This document shows positions 8,755 to 18,063 of a stretch of DNA of 64,000 nt, one piece after another (position 1 is the stretch's first letter; the number at the start of each line of letters is the position of its first letter). Origin of the DNA: Pseudooceanicola spongiae. GTDB taxonomy: Bacteria; Pseudomonadota; Alphaproteobacteria; Rhodobacterales; Rhodobacteraceae. The notes under the pieces are model-generated. The model did not search any database. It was not told the DNA's origin and was given only the letters and a program-made list of their open reading frames with translations. The position numbers were made by a program, and so were the translations under genes. The stretch lies in contig NZ_CP045201.1 in the NCBI RefSeq assembly GCF_014899185.1, positions 3,077,501 to 3,141,500 of the forward strand. The letters are read 5' to 3'.

Positions 8755-10251
8755 ATGACAAAACCCATTTCCACCGTCACCCCCAATACCTGGGAGTTCC
8801 TGCGTGACCCGATGATCAAGCCCACGGGTTTCCGGGAATATGACGCCCGCTGGAAATACCCTGAGGAGATCAACCTGCCGGGCATGACCGCCCTCGGGCT
8901 TGGCCTCGGGACGCAGATGTTCAAACGCGGCGTCGAGCCCGTCATCGCCGTCGGCAATGACTACCGCGACTATTCGCTGACCATCAAGAACGCGCTGATC
9001 CTCGGGCTGATCCAGGCCGGTATCACCGTCAAGGATATCGGCCCCTGCATCACGCCGATGGCCTACTTCAGCTCGTTCCACCTCGGCGTGCCGGGTGTCG
9101 CGATGGTCACCGCTTCGCACAACCCCAACGGCTGGACCGGCGTCAAGATGGGCTTTGCGATGCCCCTGACCCACGGCCCCGACGAGATGAGCGAACTGCG
9201 CGATATCGTTCTGAACGGTGAAGGCGTGGCGCGCGACGGCGGCAAGATCGAGTATGTCGACGGCGTGTTCGATGCCTACATCGACGACCTGATCGGCGAC
9301 TTCAAGATGACCCGCAAGCTCAAGGTCGTCTGCGCCACCGGCAATGGCACCGCTTCGGCCTTCGGCCCCAAGGTATTCGAGCGTCTCGGCGTCGAAATCG
9401 TGCCCTCGCACAACACGCTCGACTACACCTTCCCGCATTACAACCCGAACCCCGAAGCCATGGAAATGCTCCATGACATGTCGAAATCGGTCACCGACTC
9501 GGGCGCAGACTTCGCGCTCGGCTTCGATGGCGACGGCGACCGTTGCGGTGTTGTGGATGACGAGGGCGAGGAAATCTTCGCCGACAAGGTCGGTGTCATC
9601 ATGGCCCGCGACCTGATCAAACTCTACCCCGGCTCGACCTTCGTGGCCGACGTCAAATCCACCGGTCTCTTCGCCTCCGACCCTGACCTGATTGCGGGCG
9701 GCGCCGTAGCGGACTACTGGAAAACCGGCCACAGCCACATGAAACGCCGCGTGCATGAACTCGGCGCGCTGGCGGGCTTCGAGAAGTCCGGCCACTACTT
9801 TTTGGCCGAGCCGATTGGCCGTGGCTACGACGACGGCATGCGCGTCGCCGTCGAGATCTGCAAGCTGATGGACCGCAACCCTGACATGAAGATGTCGGAC
9901 CTGCGCAAGGCCCTGCCGGTCACCTACTCGACCCCAACCATGTCGCCCTATGCCTCCGACACCGAAAAGTACGACATTCTTGAGCGCGTCGTGGCCAAGC
10001 TGGTCGCCATTGCGGATGCGGGCGAAACCTTCGCTGGCAAGCCGATCAAGGAAGTCGTCACCGTCAACGGCGCCCGCGTCATTCTTGAGAACGGCTCCTG
10101 GGGTCTGGTGCGCGCTTCGTCGAACACGCCGAACCTCGTCGTGGTCTGCGAAAGCTCGGAAAGCGAAGAAGAGCTGCGTGCGATCTTCAAGCAGATCGAC
10201 GATGTGATCCGCACCGAACCGGGCGTTGGCGACTACGACCAGACGTTCTGA
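8755..10251 (+). CDS. Phosphomannomutase/phosphoglucomutase
   Basis: A 498-residue alpha-D-phosphohexomutase of the ManB/AlgC type, converting mannose-6-P to mannose-1-P and/or glucose-6-P to glucose-1-P. The phosphoserine loop TASHNPNGWTG lies near residue 120 and the Mg2+-binding loop DGDGDRCG near residue 257. GHYFLAEP is in the sugar-specificity region and RASSNTPNLVV in the phosphate-binding loop. It could supply precursors both for the polysaccharide genes at 16.4-19.9 kb and for glycogen synthesis at 39-46 kb, but substrate preference cannot be read from the sequence. A strong terminator follows 40 bases downstream. Confidence 0.93.
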   Translation: MTKPISTVTPNTWEFLRDPMIKPTGFREYDARWKYPEEINLPGMTALGLGLGTQMFKRGVEPVIAVGNDYRDYSLTIKNALILGLIQAGITVKDIGPCITPMAYFSSFHLGVPGVAMVTASHNPNGWTGVKMGFAMPLTHGPDEMSELRDIVLNGEGVARDGGKIEYVDGVFDAYIDDLIGDFKMTRKLKVVCATGNGTASAFGPKVFERLGVEIVPSHNTLDYTFPHYNPNPEAMEMLHDMSKSVTDSGADFALGFDGDGDRCGVVDDEGEEIFADKVGVIMARDLIKLYPGSTFVADVKSTGLFASDPDLIAGGAVADYWKTGHSHMKRRVHELGALAGFEKSGHYFLAEPIGRGYDDGMRVAVEICKLMDRNPDMKMSDLRKALPVTYSTPTMSPYASDTEKYDILERVVAKLVAIADAGETFAGKPIKEVVTVNGARVILENGSWGLVRASSNTPNLVVVCESSESEEELRAIFKQIDDVIRTEPGVGDYDQTF

Positions 10252-10291
10252 TCGACAGCACTTGCCGCCCACACCGGCGCGTATGGAAACG

Positions 10292-10322
10292 AAAAAGGGG
10301 TCAGGCAACTGACCCCTTTTTT
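10292..10322 (+). terminator. Bidirectional Rho-independent terminator
   Basis: A perfect 13-bp stem (AAAAAGGGGTCAG pairing with CTGACCCCTTTTT) closes a GCAA loop and is followed by further T residues. The A-tract and T-tract make it symmetrical, so it can stop the phosphohexomutase transcript on the plus strand and the flgI transcript on the minus strand. It lies between the two convergent genes. Confidence 0.92.
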
Positions 10323-10342
10323 ATGCCACGTCGATGCTGTGG

Positions 10343-11455
10343 TCAGCGCACCACAAACTCCGCATGCAGCGCACCGGCGGCCTTGATGCTCTTGAGGATG
10401 TCAATCATGTCGCGCGGTGACACGCCGAGGGCATTCAGCCCGGCCACCACCTCCGAAAGCGACGTGCCCTCGTCGATTTCGGCAAGTCCGATGCCCGGCT
10501 CCTCCTGGATCGCGGCATTGGTACGCGGCACCACGACCGTCTGCCCTTCGGCAAAGGGGTTCGGCTGCACCACGATCGGCGCCTCCTCGATGCGCAGGGT
10601 CAGGTTGCCCTGCGACACCGCAACCCGGCTGATGCGCACATCATTGCCCATGACGATCGTGCCAGAGCGTTGATCCACCACGACAACGGCCTTCAGCTCA
10701 GGCTGAACGCGGATATTCTCGATCCGTCCCAAAGCATGCGCGGGCGAGGCCATACGCGTCTTGGTGATATCCAGCCGCACCGTGCCTGAATCGAGCATTT
10801 CAGCGACTCTGCGGCCGAATTCCCGGTTGATGGCGTCCTCGATACGTCCCGCCGTGGTAAAGTCGGGACTGCGCAGGGCCAGCCGCAAGCTCGTCAGCGA
10901 GGAGAGCTGAAAGTCCACCTCCCGCTCGACCCGGGCGCCAGAGGGGATGACACCGGAGGTCGGCACCCCTTGAATAATGGTTGCCGCATCGCCCTCAGCC
11001 GAGGCGCCGCCAGCGATCACCGTGCCCTGCGCCACCGCATAGATCTGCCCGTCCGCGGCATTCAGCGGCGTCATGATCAGCGTCCCGCCCAGCAGACTGC
11101 CAGCGTCCCCGATGGCCGAAACCGTCACGTCGATCTGGCCGCCCGCCCGTGCAAACGGCGGCAGGCTGGCAGTGACGAAGACCGCAGCGACGTTCTTGGG
11201 GCGGAACTGTTCACCCGCCACGTTGACGCCCAGCCGCTCCAGGATGTTGGACATGATCTCTTCGGTGAAGGGCGCATTGCGCAGCCCGTCGCCGGTACCG
11301 TTCAGCCCGACCACCAGCCCGTAGCCGACCAGATCGTTGCTGCGCACGCCGTCGAATTCCACCAGATCCTTGATGCGGATCGGCGCGGCCACCACCAGCT
11401 GCGGCAGGATCAGCCACAGGGCCAGCGCCAGACAGGACAGTCCCTTTTTCAGCAT
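10343..11455 (-). CDS. flgI: Flagellar P-ring protein precursor
   Basis: FlgI forms the P-ring in the peptidoglycan around the flagellar rod. The 370-residue product begins with a Sec signal peptide (hydrophobic stretch LALALWLILP, likely cleavage after VVAA), then IRIKDLVEFDGVRSNDLVGYG and LNGTGDG, highly conserved at the N-terminus of FlgI. The length is usual for the family. The ATG at 11455 shares one base with the flgL stop (TGATG on the minus strand); a GTG one codon upstream is an alternative. It is the last gene of the flagellar block. Confidence 0.95.
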   Translation of the reverse strand: MLKKGLSCLALALWLILPQLVVAAPIRIKDLVEFDGVRSNDLVGYGLVVGLNGTGDGLRNAPFTEEIMSNILERLGVNVAGEQFRPKNVAAVFVTASLPPFARAGGQIDVTVSAIGDAGSLLGGTLIMTPLNAADGQIYAVAQGTVIAGGASAEGDAATIIQGVPTSGVIPSGARVEREVDFQLSSLTSLRLALRSPDFTTAGRIEDAINREFGRRVAEMLDSGTVRLDITKTRMASPAHALGRIENIRVQPELKAVVVVDQRSGTIVMGNDVRISRVAVSQGNLTLRIEEAPIVVQPNPFAEGQTVVVPRTNAAIQEEPGIGLAEIDEGTSLSEVVAGLNALGVSPRDMIDILKSIKAAGALHAEFVVR

Positions 11456-12462
11456 CACAGGAAATCCGTCAGCGACAGGCGCGACAACTTTACCGTCACC
11501 GAATAGAGCGCCTCCAGCTGGTATTGCAGGTCCTCCAGCTGGGTCGCGACTTCGTACTGATCGACCTCCAGCAGCTCGGTCCGCGCCATCAGATAGCTGG
11601 TACGTTCCGCCGCAATCCGTGTCGCGCTTTCCTCAGTGCGGGCCTGAGCATAGCCAAGATCGGCGCGGATCCGCACCAGCCCCTCTTGCTGAAACGACAG
11701 GCCCTGACCGCCGGTCATCAGCAACTCTTCCTGCAACGCGCGCGGAAATCCCAGCGACTTGTCCGCCGCCAGTGCCGCCATAGCGGTGTGCTTGAGCAGC
11801 AAGCGGATCGAATCGTCGTCGGCACGCAGATCGAGGTTCACCGTCTCTCCCGCACCCAGCCGGAATGGCGGCAGAGAGGTGGTCGAGCCCTGATAGGCCA
11901 TCGTCTCGAACCCGCCGCCGGCCCCCTCGAACCAGGTGTCCAGCTTGGCCTGAATGCCGGCCAGCGTCGTCTCGCCGCTGATCAGGGTGCGCAGTTCGTC
12001 CAGCATCTCGGTCGAGGACACCAGCGCCGTCTTGTCGCTGTCGACGCCCGAAAACAGCGACCGCCCCGCCACTTCGGTGTTGAGAGCGTTGACCATCAGC
12101 GCCATGTCCTGCACCGCGCGGTCCGACACGTTGTACATCACTTCGACGACCTTGCTGTTGGCCGCGCTCATCGATGCGAGGCCGAGGTCGGTCGCCGAAT
12201 CCTGAAACTGTCCCAGCACGGTCTGCATCGCGTCGGTGAACAGGATCGCCTCACCCGTTGCCGCGTCATAGCCCTCCAGCAGGGTCAGGTTGCGCTGTAC
12301 GTCAGACAGATAGGAATAGCTGCCCGAAAGATGCCGCGACACATCCGAGGTGCGCCCGCTCGCCAGCTCCTGAACCAGAGAATTCATCCGTGTTTTCAGA
12401 TCGGTATGCTGTTGACGCAGCATAAAGCTCTGGGCGAGATCGCCAATGGAAGTCATGGACAT
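11455..12462 (-). CDS. flgL: Flagellar hook-filament junction protein FlgL (HAP3)
   Basis: The 335-residue product has a flagellin-like N-terminal helix (SFMLRQQHTDLKTRMNSLVQ) and a matching C-terminal helix with EVATQLEDLQYQLEALYSV, the two parts that form the D0/D1 coiled coil in hook-associated proteins. FlgL joins the hook-associated protein FlgK to the filament. It starts 3 bases after the flgK stop, and its own stop overlaps the flgI start, so it is translated as part of the flgK-flgL-flgI unit. Confidence 0.9.
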   Translation of the reverse strand: MSMTSIGDLAQSFMLRQQHTDLKTRMNSLVQELASGRTSDVSRHLSGSYSYLSDVQRNLTLLEGYDAATGEAILFTDAMQTVLGQFQDSATDLGLASMSAANSKVVEVMYNVSDRAVQDMALMVNALNTEVAGRSLFSGVDSDKTALVSSTEMLDELRTLISGETTLAGIQAKLDTWFEGAGGGFETMAYQGSTTSLPPFRLGAGETVNLDLRADDDSIRLLLKHTAMAALAADKSLGFPRALQEELLMTGGQGLSFQQEGLVRIRADLGYAQARTEESATRIAAERTSYLMARTELLEVDQYEVATQLEDLQYQLEALYSVTVKLSRLSLTDFL

Positions 12463-12465
12463 GGC

Positions 12466-13920
12466 TCAGATCCTCATCAACATATCGATCATGGATTCGA
12501 CGGTTTGCACGATCCGCGCATTGGCGGCATAGGTTTGTTCGATCAGCAGAATGCGCTGCATCTCCTCGTCGGTATCCACGCCATCGGCCAGCAATCGCTC
12601 CTGCAATTCGGACTCCTTGGTGCTGGCGAAACTCAGGTTCTGTTCGGAGTGATTGCGCCGCGCTCCGACGATGGATTCCAGGCTCGACGCAAGACCGGCA
12701 GCCGAGATCCCGGTGGAGCCGAAGACGGCAGACGTCGGAACGCGGCGTGCGCTCAGGGCTTCCATCATGTCGTTCAGCAGGGTCGACTCGCCCGCGCTTC
12801 CGGGCGTCGCCGCGCCGAGGCCAGCGCGCAGATGCCATGTCTCGCCGCCCTTGTCGGGATCGACGATCGCATTCACCTCGATCCGCCCCGAAATGCCGAC
12901 CTCATCGGCCGCGGCAAAGGTGAACCCGCTGTCGGTGAACAGCCCCGGATCCCCCGGCGCCCGCGTCGTATCCATCCCGGCGTCCTGAAACCGCTCGATC
13001 ATATCGCGCGCGGCGGTGTCGAGGTTGGCCTGAGACTCCACCGCCAGCGTGTCGCGGATTTCAAACAGCGCGCCCAGGCGGCCACCGCTGACCGGCCCGG
13101 TGGCTGAGTCGGTGTTCACCCCGACGCCGTTGATCGTCAGCCCCGAGAGCAGGCCATTGCCACGAGTCATGTTCGCGGTGATCGTGTTGGTGCGCGAAAA
13201 CTCAAGCTTCGCGGCCGTACCATCGATCAGGATCGCCCCCCCCGGCGTATAGAGCGCCAGCGTGCCATTGCCGCGAGGCGCTTCGATCACCGGCACGATC
13301 TCGGACAGCTCATCGATCACAGCCTGGCGATGATCCATCAGAGAGGCCGTTTGCCCCCCCGTATTCTTCTCTTTCGAGATCGAGATATTCAGCGACTGCA
13401 CCTGTTGCAGCAGGGCATTGGCGCGCTCGACCGTGGCGGCGATTTCGGAATCGGCTTCTTCGCGGATCTTCTGGATGCCGTCATTCGCCGAAGTGAACCC
13501 TTCGGCCAGATCCTTGGCGGCGATCAGCACCCCGTTCAGCCGTTCGGGCAGATCCGGGCGGGCGGCTGAAGAAATCAGCGCATTTTCGAACGTCGCCATG
13601 CGCCCGGACAGCGATCCGCTGTCCTCTGGCGTGCCGGTCAATCCCTCCATCCGCTTAAAGAACTTGGCATTGGTTTCGGCATAGGCCACGTCAGACCCTG
13701 CGGCCCGCCAATCGCCGACCAGACGGGAATCGACGTGGCGGACCACCCCGTTGATCATGACTCCGCCGTAACTGCCGGTCTGGCGGGTCGAGATTTCCAG
13801 CTCGCGCCGGCCATACCCGTCGTTCAGGGCATTCGAGATATTCGACGACACGACCGAGGCCGCGCGCCCGGCAACCGTCAGCCCTGACAGGGCGTTAGAA
13901 AGAGCTCCGGACAGACTCAT
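12466..13920 (-). CDS. flgK: Flagellar hook-associated protein 1
   Basis: The 484-residue product has the axial-protein N-terminal motif (SLSGALSNALSGL, then SSNISNALNDGYGRR) and the C-terminal motif with EEMQRILLIEQTYAANARIV and a final hydrophobic helix that polymerises with neighbouring subunits. It forms the first hook-filament junction ring. The RDMIERFQDAGMD segment and the central beta-rich part are typical of alphaproteobacterial FlgK. It lies 58 bases downstream of flgE and 3 bases upstream of flgL on the same strand. Confidence 0.93.
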   Translation of the reverse strand: MSLSGALSNALSGLTVAGRAASVVSSNISNALNDGYGRRELEISTRQTGSYGGVMINGVVRHVDSRLVGDWRAAGSDVAYAETNAKFFKRMEGLTGTPEDSGSLSGRMATFENALISSAARPDLPERLNGVLIAAKDLAEGFTSANDGIQKIREEADSEIAATVERANALLQQVQSLNISISKEKNTGGQTASLMDHRQAVIDELSEIVPVIEAPRGNGTLALYTPGGAILIDGTAAKLEFSRTNTITANMTRGNGLLSGLTINGVGVNTDSATGPVSGGRLGALFEIRDTLAVESQANLDTAARDMIERFQDAGMDTTRAPGDPGLFTDSGFTFAAADEVGISGRIEVNAIVDPDKGGETWHLRAGLGAATPGSAGESTLLNDMMEALSARRVPTSAVFGSTGISAAGLASSLESIVGARRNHSEQNLSFASTKESELQERLLADGVDTDEEMQRILLIEQTYAANARIVQTVESMIDMLMRI

Positions 13921-13951
13921 CGCTCAGACCTTCCATTTTGGAAAAGGGGGC

Positions 13952-13970
13952 GGCGCCCATTCAGGGCGCC
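13952..13970 (-). terminator. Hairpin between flgE and flgK
   Basis: A perfect 7-bp inverted repeat, GGCGCCC/GGGCGCC, encloses ATTCA in the 58-base flgE-flgK gap. On the minus strand it is followed, after GCCCCC, by TTTT. This could be a weak intrinsic terminator or a stabilising stem that lowers flgK expression relative to flgE; the poor T-tract makes this uncertain. Confidence 0.4.
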
Positions 13971-13978
13971 TGCCGGGA

Positions 13979-15280
13979 TCAGCGCTTGATGTTGGTGGTT
14001 TCCTGCATCATCTCGTCCACCGTCTGGAACACCTTGGCGTTCGACGAATAGGCGCGCTGCGTGCGGATCATGTCGGTCAGCTCCGAAGCGACATCGGTGG
14101 TCGATTCCTCGCGGGCAAAGGCGACCATCTCGCCCGTTGGACCGTCATTGGCGTCCCACAGGAAGAAGGCGCCACTTTCCGGCGTCACCGCGAAGGTCTG
14201 ATAATCCATCGCGGCCATGCCGTTCAGGTTGGCGACATCGGCCAGAGGTACCTGAAAGATCGTGACCCTTGCGCCGGTGTTGTAGATCGCCCGGACGTAG
14301 CCATTGGCATCCACCTCGACCGAGCTCATCGTGCCCACGGGGGAGCCGTCCTTGCTGATCGTTTTGGGCACGAAGGAAGAGCCAAGCTGTGTCAGCCCGC
14401 TCGCCGTGTCCTCGGCACCGAGGTCGATCTCGATCGGGCCACTGGCAGAGGTCACGATCACCTTGCCGGTGGTCGGGTTCCAGGCGGTGCCGGTCGTCTC
14501 AGCCACCGTATCGATGGTGCCGCCGGCAGTGCGGGAATCGTTGAAGGTCATCAGATAGTCACCGATGATCGCGCCGCCAGAGCCGCTGTCCGCCACCTCC
14601 ATTTGCCAGGTGTTTGAGGCACCTGTCGCGGGAATCGTCGGCGTGAAGGTGATGGTCAGCGTCTCGGATTTACCCAGGTTGTCGTAGTATTCGATCACCA
14701 TTTCGCGGGAATCGCCGGTGGCATCGGATTCCGTTTCAACGGCAGGAAGGTTCACACCCAGCCTCACCGCGGTTGTCGGTGCGCCGGAAAAGGCGTTCAG
14801 GTCAATCTGCACAGGCTGCAGCCCCGTTGAGGCTTCGCGCGGATAGGTCGGAATGGTGCCATCCGCATTTGCCGGCCAGCCCAGCAATGTCAGGCCCGAT
14901 TCCGTACGCAGATATCCTTCTTCGTCGGTCCGGAACGACCCTGTAGAGGTCAGCATCATCTGCTCGAATGTGCCGGTCTGCTCGATCTCGGAGGAGGAGG
15001 CGACGGGCAACATGCCCCGGCCCCGCACCGCCAGATCGGTCGGATTTGACGTGCCCACCAAGGTGCCACGCTCATCCACCAGCCGCTGCACGGAGGAGCG
15101 CACACCGCCCGCCGTATAGCCGCCGCCATTGGCGCCAATCACCATGGAATGAAAGTCCGCTTCGACCCGCTTGTAGCCATATGTCGAAGAGTTCGCGATA
15201 TTGTCCGCCACTGTCGCCAGCTTTGCCGCGTTCGTTGAGAGCCCGGCCACCCCCGCATTTAGCGATGAGGAAATAGTCAT
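13979..15280 (-). CDS. flgE: Flagellar hook protein
   Basis: FlgE subunits form the flexible hook. The 433-residue product starts MTISSSLNAGVAGL and contains the flagellar rod motif LATVADNIANSSTYGYKR; it ends with ELTDMIRTQRAYSSNAKVFQ, the C-terminal axial helix. The start at 15280 is preferred because AAAGGCG lies just upstream; an in-frame extension of 7 residues has no family support. The gene is on the same strand as motB upstream and flgK downstream. Confidence 0.94.
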   Translation of the reverse strand: MTISSSLNAGVAGLSTNAAKLATVADNIANSSTYGYKRVEADFHSMVIGANGGGYTAGGVRSSVQRLVDERGTLVGTSNPTDLAVRGRGMLPVASSSEIEQTGTFEQMMLTSTGSFRTDEEGYLRTESGLTLLGWPANADGTIPTYPREASTGLQPVQIDLNAFSGAPTTAVRLGVNLPAVETESDATGDSREMVIEYYDNLGKSETLTITFTPTIPATGASNTWQMEVADSGSGGAIIGDYLMTFNDSRTAGGTIDTVAETTGTAWNPTTGKVIVTSASGPIEIDLGAEDTASGLTQLGSSFVPKTISKDGSPVGTMSSVEVDANGYVRAIYNTGARVTIFQVPLADVANLNGMAAMDYQTFAVTPESGAFFLWDANDGPTGEMVAFAREESTTDVASELTDMIRTQRAYSSNAKVFQTVDEMMQETTNIKR

Positions 15281-15413
15281 GAATACGCCTTTCTGCTGCA
15301 TCGACCTTTCGTCTCTGCCACAGCTAAGCGCCGTGCCTTAAAATGCCGCTAACAACTAAAATCATCCACACTTCGCGCGCGCCGGGATGGCCCGGCCGCG
15401 CCAGTTCTCTGCC

Positions 15414-16247
15414 TCAGCGGTCGCTGCGCAGCAGGATGATCTCTAGGCGATTGTTGCGCAAGGACATCGGATTGCGTGCCGACAGCTCCCGGTCCGCATG
15501 TCCCGTCACGCGGATAATGCGATCGGGATCAAGGTGTTGCGCAATCATCAGCCGCCGCATTTCCTCAGCCCGTTGCGTCGAAAGGCCCCAGACCGGGTTG
15601 TCGTTCAGCACCACGGGACGGGCGTGGACATGCCCCTCAACTGCCATCTTGTTGGACACGATCGAGGTGACGCGCACCAGCATGGAGGCGATCTGTCTCA
15701 GCAGCGGTGTCGCCTCCAAAGTGTCGTCGACAAACAGTGTTGCATTGTCGGTATCGAACAGCTCGATCACCAGACCTTCGTCGGTGATCCGGCTGACGAT
15801 GTGGCGCAGCAGATCGGGATGCACATCGCTTTCGCCACTGCGCCCGGCGAGCATCTTTTCGATCTCTTCCAGTGCTTTGGTTTCGGCCTGCTCTGCCTCG
15901 GATTTTTCGTTGCCGCTGGATTTGTCCTGCGCCGTCGCGTTGAGCGAGGTCGAGCCGGTGCCCACTTCCGGCAGCACGATTTCGGAGAACACGCTCTCCC
16001 CGCCAAAGGCGCCGTCGCCACCTCCGGACACCTTGTTGATCGGAATCGTCGGGCTGAAGTAGTCCGCAATTCCGCTGCGCTGTTGTTCCGTCGTTGCATT
16101 CAGCAGCCACATCAACAGGAAGAACGCCATCATCGCCGTGACAAAGTCGGCATAGGCCACTTTCCAGGCCCCGCCATGGTGCCCGCCGCCGCTGACGACT
16201 TTCTTCCGTTTGATGATGACTGGCGCGACATTGGATTGTCCGGCCAT
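15414..16247 (-). CDS. motB: Flagellar motor stator protein MotB
   Basis: The 277-residue product has one N-terminal membrane helix (YADFVTAMMAFFLLMWLL) containing the conserved proton-pathway Asp, then a periplasmic linker and a C-terminal OmpA-like peptidoglycan-binding domain (LSTQRAEEMRRLM, VTGHADRELS, RNNRLEIIL). It anchors the stator to the cell wall. The ATG at 16247 is preferred, with AGGTGG 5 bases upstream; a GTG three codons earlier is possible. The partner motA is not adjacent and is not present in this window. The gene heads the minus-strand flagellar block and is divergent from the polysaccharide genes. Confidence 0.92.
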   Translation of the reverse strand: MAGQSNVAPVIIKRKKVVSGGGHHGGAWKVAYADFVTAMMAFFLLMWLLNATTEQQRSGIADYFSPTIPINKVSGGGDGAFGGESVFSEIVLPEVGTGSTSLNATAQDKSSGNEKSEAEQAETKALEEIEKMLAGRSGESDVHPDLLRHIVSRITDEGLVIELFDTDNATLFVDDTLEATPLLRQIASMLVRVTSIVSNKMAVEGHVHARPVVLNDNPVWGLSTQRAEEMRRLMIAQHLDPDRIIRVTGHADRELSARNPMSLRNNRLEIILLRSDR

Positions 16248-16434
16248 CTCCACCACCTGTTTTACTCACCCATCCAAAGTCATAGGGGGCAAGCATTGCG
16301 GTCGGCTTAATATCTGCAATTGTTGGCACTCTGCCGCCCTCCCGCAACAAGCCGCGCGCCACCTGCCGCCACATCGAAACGAAAAATTAACCACCGCAGC
16401 CGATAGCCTTGGTCCGCACAAGAGGAGGCACTGG

Positions 16435-17328
16435 ATGACGGGACCGATGGCAGGACATATCCTCTTTCTCGGCAGCGATGGCCGTGTCGGCCGGATGCTC
16501 CGCCAGGTGCTGAGCTGCCCGCCGCAGGATCTGGCGGAGTTCGCCCGCCGCCCGCTGATCTGGCAGGCGCGCGCGCCCCGCGCCGGGGCCGCAACGCTGT
16601 GCTGGTCGCCGGGCGTCCCCCTGCCCGAGGGCCTGCGTGCCGGGGTGATCGTGGCGCTGTGGGGCGTGACACCAGGAACCCCTAATGACTTAGAAAACAA
16701 CACTTTTCTGGCTCAAACCGCGCTAGACATCGCCCGACAAACCGGCGCGCGCCGCGTGCTGCACATGTCCTCCGCAGCGGTCTATGGCGCCCCGACCTTT
16801 GCTGTCTCCGAGGCCACTCCGCCACAGCCACGCACCCCCTACGGGCTGGCAAAACTGGCGATGGAGCGCGCCATTTTCCAAGCCCGAACCAAGGGCAACG
16901 GCCCCCGAAATACCCTTCTGCGTCTGGGAAATGTCGCCGGTGCGGATGCGCTTTTCGGCAACCTGACCGGGCCGGTGACCCTGGATCGCTTCGCCGATGG
17001 TCAGGGGCCAAGCCGCAGTTATATCGCCCCGCGCGATCTGGCCCGCGTCATCGCGCGGCTGGCCATCTGCCCCCTGTCGCAGCTGCCCGAGGTCCTGAAC
17101 GTCGCCGGTCCGCATCCGGTCGCCATGGCCGATATCGCGCGCGCCGCCGGGGTCGCGATGACATGGCGCGCCGCCCCGCCTGAGGCTCTGGCGCGCATGA
17201 CCCTCGCCACCGACGGCCTCAGCGCTCTGGGGCTGCACCTGCCCGACAGCAGCGATCCGGCTCGCCTTGTTGCGCAGTGGCGCACCTATACCGCCGACAT
17301 CGCGCCCCTGCACAGGATCGCCGGATGA
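16435..17328 (+). CDS. NAD-dependent epimerase/dehydratase family protein
   Basis: A 297-residue extended SDR protein. The N-terminal Rossmann fold has HILFLGSDGRVGRML (GxxGxxG-like), and the catalytic residues are in MSSAAVYG (Ser) and TPYGLAKLAME (Tyr-x3-Lys). Such enzymes act on nucleotide-activated sugars. It is shorter than classical GalE. The start at 16435 has an ideal AGGAGG six bases upstream. It overlaps the sugar transferase gene by ATGA, so it probably prepares the sugar which that enzyme places on the lipid carrier. The exact substrate is not known. Confidence 0.88.
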   Translation: MTGPMAGHILFLGSDGRVGRMLRQVLSCPPQDLAEFARRPLIWQARAPRAGAATLCWSPGVPLPEGLRAGVIVALWGVTPGTPNDLENNTFLAQTALDIARQTGARRVLHMSSAAVYGAPTFAVSEATPPQPRTPYGLAKLAMERAIFQARTKGNGPRNTLLRLGNVAGADALFGNLTGPVTLDRFADGQGPSRSYIAPRDLARVIARLAICPLSQLPEVLNVAGPHPVAMADIARAAGVAMTWRAAPPEALARMTLATDGLSALGLHLPDSSDPARLVAQWRTYTADIAPLHRIAG

Positions 17329-17975
17329 CCGCCTCGAAACGCGCTCTGGACCTGACGCTGGCGCTGCTCGCTCTGGCTCTGCTCTGGCCCGCGCTGCTGG
17401 GGGTCGCCCTGTGGCTGCGCCTGCGCGAAGGCGGGCCAGTGCTGCACATCTCGGAACGGATGAAGGCGCCGCAGACCGCCTTCGCGCTGGTCAAGTTCCG
17501 CACCATGGCCCCCGATCCGCAGGACCGTGGCGTCTCTGGCGGCGACAAGGCCCGGCGCATCACCGCCACAGGCGCATGGCTGCGCCGCACCCGCCTCGAC
17601 GAACTGCCCCAGCTCTGGAATATCCTGCGCGGCGACATGAGCTTTGTCGGCCCGCGCCCGCCCCTGCGCCAGTATGTCGAGCAATTCCCCGAGATCTACG
17701 GCGCGGTTCTGGCCTGTCGCCCCGGCCTCACCGGCCTCGCCACACTGGAATTTCACCAGCAGGAGGAGGCCCTGCTGCGCGCCTGCACCACCCCTGAGCA
17801 GACCGAGCAGACCTACATCCGTCGCTGCATTCCGGCCAAGGCGCGCCTTGATCTGCTGTACCGGCGCAACCGCTGCCTGCGCCTCGACCTGCTGCTGATC
17901 CTGCGCACGTTGACCCGCCGCGCCCCGTCACTTCGGCGCGGGTCGGGCAGCATCGCGCGTCGCCCTGCCGAATGA
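17325..17975 (+). CDS. Undecaprenyl-phosphate sugar phosphotransferase (bacterial sugar transferase family)
   Basis: A 216-residue member of the WcaJ/ExoY family that starts repeat-unit synthesis by moving a sugar phosphate from an NDP-sugar to a polyprenyl phosphate in the inner membrane. One N-terminal hydrophobic helix is present (LDLTLALLALALLWPALLGV), followed by the catalytic domain with LVKFRTM, RTRLDELPQLWNIL and SFVGPRPPL, all hallmarks of the family. It lacks the extra N-terminal membrane helices of WcaJ and therefore resembles the short ExoY/PglC form. The start is taken at the ATGA overlap with the epimerase gene. Confidence 0.93.
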   Translation: MTASKRALDLTLALLALALLWPALLGVALWLRLREGGPVLHISERMKAPQTAFALVKFRTMAPDPQDRGVSGGDKARRITATGAWLRRTRLDELPQLWNILRGDMSFVGPRPPLRQYVEQFPEIYGAVLACRPGLTGLATLEFHQQEEALLRACTTPEQTEQTYIRRCIPAKARLDLLYRRNRCLRLDLLLILRTLTRRAPSLRRGSGSIARRPAE

Positions 17976-18063
17976 CACCGGCGCTGTTAGCCGGATCATT
18001 ACCAATTGGCTGTTTAGCTGCGTGAACGCGCCGATGCGCGGCATGAAACTGAACAGGAAACCA

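Noticed and set aside
8665..10308. A 547-residue open frame on the minus strand opposite the phosphohexomutase gene
   Set aside because: It mirrors a clearly conserved gene, has no recognisable domain, and such long antisense frames are expected in high-GC sequence.
15414..16247. A stand-alone OmpA-family protein
   Set aside because: The N-terminal YADFVTAMMAFF helix with its conserved Asp and the flagellar context identify MotB.
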